Made by a program: the position numbers and the translations under genes. Positions 1 to 6,076 of a DNA stretch of 8,180 nucleotides are shown here, piece after piece; positions within the stretch are counted from its first letter, which is position 1; each line of letters begins with the position of its first letter. A model generated the notes under the pieces. It made no database searches. It saw only the letters and a program-made list of their open reading frames with translations, and was not told the DNA's origin. Origin of the DNA: an uncultured Eubacteriales bacterium. Its GTDB lineage: Bacteria; Bacillota; Clostridia; UBA1381. The DNA is taken from contig USPO01000057.1 in assembly GCA_900556575.1 (NCBI GenBank), positions 1 through 8,180 on the forward strand, written 5' to 3'.

Positions 1-998
1 CATATGCAGAAATGTCTACTTCATCAGCTAAAATAATTGAATATACCATTTCATACGGCAGAATAGTAAGTGTATTCAGTATCGGACTCTTTGCCGAAAG
101 TGTATGGACTAAGGTTCTCCAGGCGGAAGGAAACATGAAAACACCCATGATCGCCCAAATAATCGGTGCTATTGTAAACATAATTCTTGACCCTATTTTA
201 ATATGGGGATTTAGAAAAATTCCTTCTCTCGGAATTGCCGGTGCCGCCTATGCAACTGTAATAGGACAAATTGCTGCCGCACTTATAGTAATGCCCAAAG
301 GTTTCAGAAAACCGCCGAACATAAAATTTTATTGGGCATACATTAAGCTTATATATAAATACGGTTTTCCAAATATGCTAATGCATGCAGCATATACCTT
401 CTACATATTAGGTCTGAACCTTATCTTAAAAACATTTTCGGATCAGGCTGTAACCGTTTTGGGATTATATTATAAATGGCAGACTTTCTTTTTTATACCG
501 CTCGGTGCAATGCAAACCTGCATTGTTCCCATAATAAGCTATAACTATGCAAGCGGCAAATATGAACGCTGCGGCAAAACTTTAAAAAACGCAATAGCAG
601 TCGGAATGGCATTAATGTTTTTAGGTACATTATGTTTCGAATTCTTACCGGCACAGCTTTTAAGCGTATTTTCAAAGGATGAGCTTGTAATACAAATAGG
701 AAGAATTGCATTCAGAATAATAGGCTTAAGCTTTATACCAATGTCAACATCATTAATATTCCCTGTTTTCTTCCAGGCAATAGGTAGTCCGTTAAAAAGC
801 TCTGCACTGACAATATTAAGGACAGTTGTATTATTTGTTCCCCTCGGATGGCTTTTTTCGAGAATTGGTCTGAATTATTTTTGGACTACGTTCCCTGCCA
901 CCGATACAATTACTACTATATTGGGAATTATCTTTTATATGGCATTTTTGAGGGAACATTCTTTGACTCAGGTATACAGCACAGAAGATGATGAATAA
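1..998 (+). CDS. MATE family efflux transporter, 5'-truncated by window edge
   Basis: This encodes a cytoplasmic-membrane antiporter that exports drugs or organic cations using a Na+ or H+ gradient (family knowledge). The frame is open from base 3 with no stop, and the first in-window ATG (base 12) sits inside conserved sequence, so it is not the true start. About 331 codons are present against roughly 450 in the family, so about 120 residues (the first few helices) lie upstream. Counting from that ATG, residues 39-95 carry the typical N-lobe segment: a GNMKTPM loop, then a helix ending NIILDPILIWG, then LGIAGAAYATVIGQ. The C-lobe follows with a conserved QTCIVPIISYNYASG stretch near residues 168-182 and about six further hydrophobic segments. 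The short tail after the last helix is acidic (STEDDE). It converges on the minus-strand operon with a terminator between. The substrate cannot be told from sequence. The family call is secure. Confidence 0.93.
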   Translation, partial: YAEMSTSSAKIIEYTISYGRIVSVFSIGLFAESVWTKVLQAEGNMKTPMIAQIIGAIVNIILDPILIWGFRKIPSLGIAGAAYATVIGQIAAALIVMPKGFRKPPNIKFYWAYIKLIYKYGFPNMLMHAAYTFYILGLNLILKTFSDQAVTVLGLYYKWQTFFFIPLGAMQTCIVPIISYNYASGKYERCGKTLKNAIAVGMALMFLGTLCFEFLPAQLLSVFSKDELVIQIGRIAFRIIGLSFIPMSTSLIFPVFFQAIGSPLKSSALTILRTVVLFVPLGWLFSRIGLNYFWTTFPATDTITTILGIIFYMAFLREHSLTQVYSTEDDE

Positions 999-1012
999 AA
1001 ACAGATAAATTT

Positions 1013-1048
1013 AAAGACCGACGGAAGTAATGTTTTCCGTCGGTCTTT
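1013..1048. terminator. Bidirectional intrinsic terminator
   Basis: A perfect 14-bp inverted repeat (1013-1026 paired with 1035-1048) has an 8-base loop, and the stem core GACCGACGG is GC-rich. The outer three pairs are A-T, so either strand reads the arm followed by a short T-rich run: TTTCTT after base 1045 on plus, and TTTAAATTT on minus. It lies 15 bases after the MATE stop and 28 bases after the bile salt hydrolase stop on the other strand, so it can serve both convergent units. Confidence 0.88.
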
Positions 1049-1075
1049 CTTGAAAATGTCATAAAAATACCCACT

Positions 1076-2053
1076 TTAAAATCCATTTTGGTAATAAATA
1101 CTCTGTGTAGTTATAACCGCATATTTTATTAAATTCTCTGAATTAAGTTCTTCTCTATTTATATTAACCGCAGAAATACGGCTGTTGTCATAGGTTTTAT
1201 AGTAGTAAATTCCTCTGTCGGCATTGCAGCACGAAGTATATAATGTAATTTCATATTTACCGTCCCTAACCTCACAGCAGCCTCTCTGCTGTTCTACCGA
1301 ACCGAGTATATGAAAAAACTGACTTACACTTTCCGCCTCACCGTCTCCGGAAACAGAATTTAACTTTGTAAATGCCACTCTTGCAAAACGTGATGCCGAA
1401 GATAAATCTCCGGGCAAACCAAGTGCCCCCATTCCACGGCTGTATAAATTCATTTCTACTCCGCCCAAGCTATTCACAGGCTGTTTAGGCGATAATCCGG
1501 CATAATTATTAAGCATCATCATCTGCATATCAAACGGCGGATTATTCGTAAGTACTCCCACTTTATTATCAAATATATGCATACCGTCTTTCATACACTC
1601 AACTGTAATTGCCGAGTTTTTATCAGCTATTATCCAATGCAGCGATGCACACGGGAGTTGAGGGCTGAATGAATCAGCAGTAATATTTATAACTTCAAGC
1701 TTTCTTTTAACTTCTGTTATATCGGAACAGCTGCCTAAAATCCATGGAATAAATTCAAACTGTGCTATATTTTCATGTCCCTTTTTAAATTCATAATAGC
1801 TTGCATTTCCGACAAAATTAAGTCCCGCCATACACAGACCTTTTTCATTCATTGCATCATAATACAGAGGATAACCGCTCGCTTCATGTGCCATACCTAT
1901 GATAGCATAATGTGAGTTTACCTTACCCATATACTTAAAATTAAACATATATTTTCTCGGAGTTATAATTATTTCATCTCCATAAGAAAATTCATAGTCC
2001 AAAGTTCTTCCGAAATAAAAATCTTTTGTTTTATATGTTGCCGCAGTACACAT
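1076..2053 (-). CDS. bsh: Bile salt hydrolase (choloylglycine hydrolase, Ntn-hydrolase family)
   Basis: This enzyme cleaves the amide bond of glycine- or taurine-conjugated bile acids and acts in the cytoplasm (family knowledge). The protein starts Met-Cys, so removal of Met exposes the N-terminal nucleophile Cys2. By alignment from memory with the Clostridium perfringens enzyme, the catalytic and substrate residues are all present: Cys2, Arg16 and Asp19 (GRTLD), Asn79 (AGLNF), Asn170 (LTNNP) and Arg222 (SASRF). The Asn at position 79, rather than the Tyr seen in penicillin V acylases, favours bile salts over penicillin. The 325-residue length matches the usual 315-330. The C-terminal half keeps GLPGD (212-216), FFHILGSV and YTSC (near residue 273). 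An AAGGAGG site (2061-2067) lies 7 bases before the ATG. It is the last gene of a four-gene minus-strand operon, its start overlaps the preceding gene by 23 bases, and it ends just before a shared terminator. The exact bile-acid preference is not provable here. Confidence 0.93.
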   Translation of the reverse strand: MCTAATYKTKDFYFGRTLDYEFSYGDEIIITPRKYMFNFKYMGKVNSHYAIIGMAHEASGYPLYYDAMNEKGLCMAGLNFVGNASYYEFKKGHENIAQFEFIPWILGSCSDITEVKRKLEVINITADSFSPQLPCASLHWIIADKNSAITVECMKDGMHIFDNKVGVLTNNPPFDMQMMMLNNYAGLSPKQPVNSLGGVEMNLYSRGMGALGLPGDLSSASRFARVAFTKLNSVSGDGEAESVSQFFHILGSVEQQRGCCEVRDGKYEITLYTSCCNADRGIYYYKTYDNSRISAVNINREELNSENLIKYAVITTQSIYYQNGF

Positions 2054-3017
2054 AAATTTTCCTCCTTACAAGCTTTTTGCCAATTACACATAATATTTTT
2101 TCCAAGTCTATATCATTGGGAAGCGTGCAGTCTGCCCCCAATATAGTTCCCTTTTTACCCGCTTCCGCTATTATTTTCTTTGTTTCACTTCTAATTTCAT
2201 CAAGTGTCCCCGAATACAAGACTCCTGTTTTTCTATTATCAAACCCTCCCAAAACACAGCTTGTATTAAAGAAATTTCTTCCTTCATTAAGCTTCATATC
2301 CTCGACATATACAGCCCAGTTTACAGCCGCCGCCCTATAATTCTTCCATACCCCCACACGATTTTTATCCCCGCTCCAGCCGCAGCAATGCAGAATATTA
2401 TATTTACTTATACTGTTTGCAAAATTCAAAACAGTCAAATCATACGGCTCAACTATTTCCTTATACTCATCCGCACTAAATCTAAACAGTTCTGCATTTT
2501 GTACACAGTAATATATACCGTCACATCCTGCCTCATTTATCAAGCCATCAACAAGACTCTTCACATCCTCAGCAATTATCTTACACGCATATTTAACAGC
2601 CTCTTTATCAGACCTGATACACTCCATCATCTTGTCCCAATCAGTCTGGAGCCTGAAATATGAAAGCGGGCAAAACACATTATAGAATATACAGCACTCA
2701 TCTCCGGCTGCATTTACAATTGCCTTTGCACGCTCTATCTGCTCACGAATGAACGAATGATTTTTACCAAGCGGTTTCATCCCATACAAATCGGACACAG
2801 CTTTCATATTCATTAGTGTTTCATTCGGGTAACCAAAATATCCATCACACATAATCTTTATAAAGTCCTGATTTGTTTTTCTGTAATAATCTAAATGTGC
2901 ATTTATACATTCCTGTCCCTTTTGTTTTTCAGGGGGAAAGTGATACCAAAATCCAACCGGTACATAGTCTACCTGTCTGTTTTCCAAAGCCGCAATTACT
3001 CTTTCTCGCTTATTCAT
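2031..3017 (-). CDS. UroD-superfamily protein, corrinoid methyltransferase-like
   Basis: This 328-residue TIM-barrel protein belongs to the uroporphyrinogen decarboxylase superfamily. It opens with the usual MNKRERVIAALENRQVDYVPV segment. It lacks the arginine-rich RQAGRYMPEY-type substrate loop of true heme-pathway UroD. It has instead His210-x-Cys212 (LHCCG) and Cys297 (GADCTLP), the H-x-C...C zinc site that activates a thiol in MtaA/MtbA-type methylcobamide:thiol methyltransferases and related demethylases. This makes a methyl-transfer role more likely than decarboxylation (inference). No corrinoid protein or reductive activator gene is in the window, so the methyl donor is unknown. An AAAGGG motif (3025-3030) 7 bases before the ATG is a modest ribosome binding site. 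It starts 15 bases after the Nudix-M20 stop, and its last 23 bases overlap the bile salt hydrolase start, whose ribosome binding site lies inside this gene. Superfamily certain; reaction uncertain. Confidence 0.85.
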   Translation of the reverse strand: MNKRERVIAALENRQVDYVPVGFWYHFPPEKQKGQECINAHLDYYRKTNQDFIKIMCDGYFGYPNETLMNMKAVSDLYGMKPLGKNHSFIREQIERAKAIVNAAGDECCIFYNVFCPLSYFRLQTDWDKMMECIRSDKEAVKYACKIIAEDVKSLVDGLINEAGCDGIYYCVQNAELFRFSADEYKEIVEPYDLTVLNFANSISKYNILHCCGWSGDKNRVGVWKNYRAAAVNWAVYVEDMKLNEGRNFFNTSCVLGGFDNRKTGVLYSGTLDEIRSETKKIIAEAGKKGTILGADCTLPNDIDLEKILCVIGKKLVRRKIYVYCGNI

Positions 3018-3032
3018 ACTTAAACCCTTTCT

Positions 3033-4301
3033 TTAACCACTTATCTCTTTATCAAGCTCAATAATACTAATGACGTAAATAACCATTGCCTCAAGCAGCT
3101 TATCTATCTCTACCGCCTCATCCGGCTGATGATAATCACCATGTCCCTTAGGCATATAGCTGTATATTTTATCCTTACCGCCAAAAATCATTCCATACGG
3201 ATATGCATTTGGCAGCTTTGAAGCATAGGTATTTCCTCCTATAACATATGGCTCATCATTTCTGCCGGTTATATTATTATATGTATTTGTAAGGCATCGG
3301 ACTACCGAATTATTTTTATCTTTTGGCGGGATTGTTTTTTCACCAATACATACAGGGAAACCACAGTCTGCCACTAAATTTAGTTTTGGGGACATATACT
3401 TTTCAAGATACAAATCAATATCCTGCATACCACATTCCTCGCTGCTGCCCGCATACCATAAATATTTTCCCTTTAGTGGTATTTTCATATCTCTCAGACA
3501 TTGAAATATATACAGACCTGCAATACATGCACATTTATTATCCTGAACCCCTCGTGCTATCATCAACCCATTTTCACATATACCCTCAAAAGGAGGATAA
3601 ATCCATCCATCACCTACCGGAACAACATCCGCATGAGTCCATATTCCTACTGTATCCTCTGGAGTCATAAGTTCGCTTTCGCCTATTGCCACCGCTGCAC
3701 AGCTATAATCAAATATCCTCGAAAATAATCCATGCTCACCTGCAATTTTAGCATATTCATCAAGCACCTTCCTGCATTCTGCCCCAAAAGGCTTTATTTT
3801 ACTTTCAGGATTAGATATACTCGGAATTTTTACAAATCGTCTTAAATCGTTTATTATACTGTCCCTTTGTGAAAATATATATTTTCTTATTTTTTCTATC
3901 ATATTATTCCCCTGATAAAATACCTTATCAAAATCATTATTTATAATTTCATAATCCGCTGGACATAAGTCCAGCTGTTTTATTTCCTCAATGCTGCACC
4001 ATCGAATATCATTGTGTTCCAGCTTTTGAGGCTCTCCCTTTTCGAGTGTACATATATAGAAGTGAAGTCTGACTTTTACATCTGGATATCTGTAAGTGAG
4101 TGTTCTAATCAGCTGTTTAGGCTTAACTGTAACATTCAATTCCTCCCGACATTCACGAACGGCACATTCCTCCGCTGTTTCTCCTTCTTCTATCTTTCCT
4201 CCCGGAAACTCCCAAAGTAATCCGCATTTTTTCTCTGCCGGCCGCTGGCACATCAATATTTTATCTCCTCTGCATATTACCGCCGCTGCTACATCAATCA
4301 T
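3033..4301 (-). CDS. Nudix hydrolase fused to lid-less M20 (PepV-like) metallopeptidase
   Basis: One uninterrupted 422-residue frame joins two enzymes. Residues 1-125 are a MutT-like Nudix domain: EFPGGKIEEGE followed by R49-E50-x2-E53-E54. The box G-x5-E-x7-REUxEExGU is complete except that its last Gly is Asn56. Such domains hydrolyse oxidised or non-canonical NTPs. Residues 134-422 match M20 peptidases of the PepV/dipeptidase group. Zinc and catalytic residues are visible: His223 and Asp225 (THADVVP), Asp254 (ARGVQDNK), Glu288-Glu289 (SSEECG), Asp312 (VADCGFP) and His391 (YHQPDE). PepV proteins are about 470 residues. Here the roughly 170-residue lid/dimerisation domain is absent, with the flanks joined near residues 322-331. 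Met134 has its own upstream AGGGG, so separate translation of the peptidase is possible. The gene starts in an 8-base overlap with the preceding gene and is followed by the UroD-like gene after 15 bases. Domain calls are firm; activity of the lid-less peptidase is doubtful. Confidence 0.88.
   Translation of the reverse strand: MIDVAAAVICRGDKILMCQRPAEKKCGLLWEFPGGKIEEGETAEECAVRECREELNVTVKPKQLIRTLTYRYPDVKVRLHFYICTLEKGEPQKLEHNDIRWCSIEEIKQLDLCPADYEIINNDFDKVFYQGNNMIEKIRKYIFSQRDSIINDLRRFVKIPSISNPESKIKPFGAECRKVLDEYAKIAGEHGLFSRIFDYSCAAVAIGESELMTPEDTVGIWTHADVVPVGDGWIYPPFEGICENGLMIARGVQDNKCACIAGLYIFQCLRDMKIPLKGKYLWYAGSSEECGMQDIDLYLEKYMSPKLNLVADCGFPVCIGEKTIPPKDKNNSVVRCLTNTYNNITGRNDEPYVIGGNTYASKLPNAYPYGMIFGGKDKIYSYMPKGHGDYHQPDEAVEIDKLLEAMVIYVISIIELDKEISG
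3903..3913 (-). promoter_or_regulatory. Internal ribosome binding site before M20 domain
   Basis: On the minus strand AGGGG (3913-3909) lies 6 bases before an in-frame ATG (3902-3900) coding Met134 of the Nudix-M20 fusion. From there the sequence reads MIEKIRKYIFSQRDSII, a normal-looking N-terminus for an M20 peptidase. This suggests two formerly separate genes, or a second product made by internal initiation. The match to the ribosome binding consensus is partial. Confidence 0.5.
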
Positions 4302-5046
4302 TGTTTTTCTTCACCTTCCTTAATCTAAATTTATATTCCTTTCTCATGTTGCCATCTTCATCCTTTTCATTCTCATAGCTGTAATCTACAAGTTCAAAAA
4401 TGCCTTGATAATAATATTCCTGCGGAGATAGCTTAACAAATAAATGTATAACCTTATTTTCACTTGCTGCATTAATAATAGCCTTATTTCCTGCACTTAA
4501 CCTCTGATCTCCGGTTTTTCCTTCTCCGGAGTAAATATAATCGCCCTCTATCGTCCAATGGTCATGATAAACAAATCCTGTCTTTTTCTTTTCGACTGAC
4601 GAAATCAATACTAATGTCGACTCTGTTCGATTAATTCCTCTACCGAAGCCCGCTATTTTAATATTAAATTTACTTTCTACCTCTTGATATGTCAATATAG
4701 GTTGTCTTGCTAAATGTACTACATGATAGTCTTCACCAAAACCATCTTCTAAGCTATGTTTTCTTCTTGTTTTATTTATACTTGTTGATAGTTGACGTTC
4801 CTTTATTAAACTATCTACCTTTAATTCATTTTTCTTTGCCTTTTCAAGCTTAATTTTTTCTAATTCCTCATCTATTAAGCCTTGTATTTTTTCATCCTTT
4901 GCTTTTATAAATTTTTCAAAGGCATCAGGATATACAAATTTACAAGTTCTATTTTCAAATACAACTGAAGCATACTTTCCATCAAATTCTGTAACTTTGC
5001 CTTCTCCAAATACCTTATGACTTACAATTATATTATTAATGTTCAT
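4294..5046 (-). CDS. SH3-like plus SRA-like (McrA-type) putative modified-DNA reader, no nuclease
   Basis: This 250-residue protein of unknown function has three visible parts, numbered here from the chosen ATG. Residues 6-47 (VSHKVFGEGKV...KFVYPDAFEKF) are a small SH3/Tudor-like beta barrel found as an add-on in many Firmicutes helicases and nucleases. Residues 48-90 are a charged Lys/Glu-rich helix, probably a coiled coil. Residues 105-247 resemble the SRA-like domain of ScoMcrA-type restriction enzymes: GFGRGINR, then LVLISS, then YIYSGEGKTGDQRLSAGNKAI and VIHLF. Such domains read modified cytosine or phosphorothioate DNA, usually next to an HNH nuclease, which is missing here. A GTG at 5055 could extend the frame, but it lies within AGAGGTGG, the ribosome binding site. 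ATG at 5049 or 5046 is therefore better, and 5046 gives the better spacing. Hand-read stretches are distinctly more AT-rich than the downstream genes, hinting at acquisition. It is first in the minus operon, and its TGA overlaps the Nudix-M20 start by 8 bases. Domain assignment is from memory of the motifs. Confidence 0.72.
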   Translation of the reverse strand: MNINNIIVSHKVFGEGKVTEFDGKYASVVFENRTCKFVYPDAFEKFIKAKDEKIQGLIDEELEKIKLEKAKKNELKVDSLIKERQLSTSINKTRRKHSLEDGFGEDYHVVHLARQPILTYQEVESKFNIKIAGFGRGINRTESTLVLISSVEKKKTGFVYHDHWTIEGDYIYSGEGKTGDQRLSAGNKAIINAASENKVIHLFVKLSPQEYYYQGIFELVDYSYENEKDEDGNMRKEYKFRLRKVKKNND

Positions 5047-5085
5047 CATTTCCACCTCTTTTATGTAATTTATACCATTGAAATT

Positions 5086-5114
5086 ATTTTATCATAAATT
5101 AACAAACAAGTCAA
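5086..5114 (-). promoter_or_regulatory. Proximal leftward promoter of the four-gene operon
   Basis: On the minus strand TTGACT (5114-5109) and TAAAAT (5091-5086) are separated by 17 bases, with a TGA just before the -10 giving an extended -10 motif. The expected start is near 5079, about 30 bases before the first gene. Each hexamer has one mismatch to consensus. Confidence 0.65.
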
Positions 5115-5144
5115 GTATTATATAAAAAAACATAAGCAAGTCAA
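5107..5144. repeat. Direct repeat CAAGTCAA, two copies 30 bp apart
   Basis: CAAGTCAA occurs at 5107-5114 and 5137-5144. On the minus strand each copy reads TTGACTTG and supplies the -35 box of one of the two leftward promoters. The 30-bp period is close to three helical turns, so the copies face the same side of the DNA and could also be bound by one regulator. Confidence 0.6.
5117..5144 (-). promoter_or_regulatory. Distal leftward promoter of the four-gene operon
   Basis: On the minus strand TTGACT (5144-5139) and a perfect TATAAT (5122-5117) are separated by 16 bases. The spacer contains a T7 run. The expected start near 5110 falls within the -35 box of the proximal promoter, so the two probably interfere or respond to different conditions. 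Confidence 0.6.
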
Positions 5145-5159
5145 ACAAATAATTTTAAT

Positions 5160-5188
5160 TTGACATTTTACGAGTTATGCTATATAAT
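5160..5188 (+). promoter_or_regulatory. Consensus sigma-A promoter of the DUF3737 operon
   Basis: A perfect TTGACA (5160-5165) and a perfect TATAAT (5183-5188) are separated by exactly 17 bases. The expected start is near 5195, leaving a leader of about 28 bases. Its -35 box is only 15 bases from the -35 box of the distal leftward promoter, so the two face back to back. Confidence 0.85.
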
Positions 5189-5222
5189 ATACTATATAAA
5201 CATAAATTCAAAGGAGACAAAA

Positions 5223-6071
5223 ATGAAACAACAATTTTTAACAGGCGAGCGTGCCTTATTTAAATCAGAAAATCTTGAAATACACGACTCTATCTTTGAT
5301 GATGGAGAATCCCCGCTTAAGGAAAGTAAAAACATTAAGCTTTATAATACCATGTTTAAGTGGAAGTATCCGCTTTGGTACTGTAATAACATTTATGTAA
5401 AGGATTGTACATTCTTTGACATGGCAAGAGCCGGAATTTGGTATACTAATAATATCACCATGGAGGACGTAACTATCGAGGCCCCGAAAATACTTCGCCG
5501 TGCGGATAATGTTACACTAAAAAATGCCGTTCTTACAGATGCTCAGGAAACGCTTTGGAACTGCAGCAATGTTAAGCTTGATAATGTTACAGCTAAGGGT
5601 GACTACTTTGCTATGGGATGCTCGGATATGGACATTGACGGTCTTACACTTGTCGGAAACTATTCTTTTGACGGAGTAAAAAATATGGTCATACGCAATT
5701 CTAAATTGCTTTCTAAGGATGCATTTTGGAATACGGATAATGTAACAGTATATAATTCTTTCATTTCAGGAGAATATCTTGGCTGGAACGCTAAAAATCT
5801 TACCTTGATTGACTGCACTATCGAAAGCCTTCAGGGTATGTGCTACATCGAAAACCTTGTAATGAAAAACTGTAAGCTTATAAATACAACTCTTGCGTTT
5901 GAATATTCAACCGTTGATGCAGATATTAATTCAAAGATTGACAGTGTTATCAACCCTTCCGGCGGCAAAATACACGCAAAATCAATTGACAAGCTTATAA
6001 TGGAACCGGATAAAATAGATCCGTCAAAGACAATAATAGAAGTAGATGAAAATTCCGAAAGCGAGGATTAA
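5223..6071 (+). CDS. DUF3737 family protein, right-handed parallel beta-helix
   Basis: This 282-residue protein has no signal peptide and belongs to the DUF3737 family, whose function is not known to me. The sequence is an obvious solenoid. Asn (once Asp) marks the same turn at residues 17, 37, 56, 77, 96, 116, 135, 154, 173, 192 and 211, a period of 19-21 residues over about eleven coils. Each turn is followed by a short beta strand of type NI-x-L/V-x-N/D. A second stack of aromatic residues runs at 52, 73, 112, 169 and 188 (Trp), with Phe149 and Tyr208. The last 70 residues are non-repetitive and end acidic. The frame could extend back to a TTG at 5160, but that overlaps the promoter. The ATG at 5223 has AAGGAG (5211-5216) 6 bases upstream and is the clear start. 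It leads a three-gene operon with a PLP enzyme 5 bases downstream. Many beta-helices bind carbohydrate, but no catalytic motif is seen. Confidence 0.88.
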   Translation: MKQQFLTGERALFKSENLEIHDSIFDDGESPLKESKNIKLYNTMFKWKYPLWYCNNIYVKDCTFFDMARAGIWYTNNITMEDVTIEAPKILRRADNVTLKNAVLTDAQETLWNCSNVKLDNVTAKGDYFAMGCSDMDIDGLTLVGNYSFDGVKNMVIRNSKLLSKDAFWNTDNVTVYNSFISGEYLGWNAKNLTLIDCTIESLQGMCYIENLVMKNCKLINTTLAFEYSTVDADINSKIDSVINPSGGKIHAKSIDKLIMEPDKIDPSKTIIEVDENSESED

Positions 6072-6076
6072 TTCAG

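Noticed and set aside
493..711. Minus-strand frame inside the MATE gene, and similar opposite-strand frames inside the leftward operon (2077-2663, 3323-3728, 4014-4323)
   Set aside because: They lie fully opposite well-supported genes, have no plausible ribosome binding sites or recognisable domains, and are complement shadows.
1076..2053. Penicillin V acylase
   Set aside because: Residue 79 is Asn in an AGLNF motif, as in bile salt hydrolases, not the Tyr typical of penicillin V acylases.
2031..3017. Heme-pathway uroporphyrinogen decarboxylase (hemE)
   Set aside because: The diagnostic N-terminal arginine loop is absent, a zinc H-x-C...C motif is present, and no heme genes are nearby.
5047..5055. 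GTG (5055) or ATG (5049) start for the SRA-like gene
   Set aside because: The GTG lies within the AGAGGTGG ribosome binding sequence, and the ATG at 5049 is only 5 bases from GAGG; ATG 5046 has the better spacing, although 5049 remains possible.
5160..5222. TTG start giving the DUF3737 protein 21 extra residues
   Set aside because: The TTG is the first half of the TTGACA -35 box, and the added codons cover the -10 and leader; ATG at 5223 has a strong ribosome binding site.
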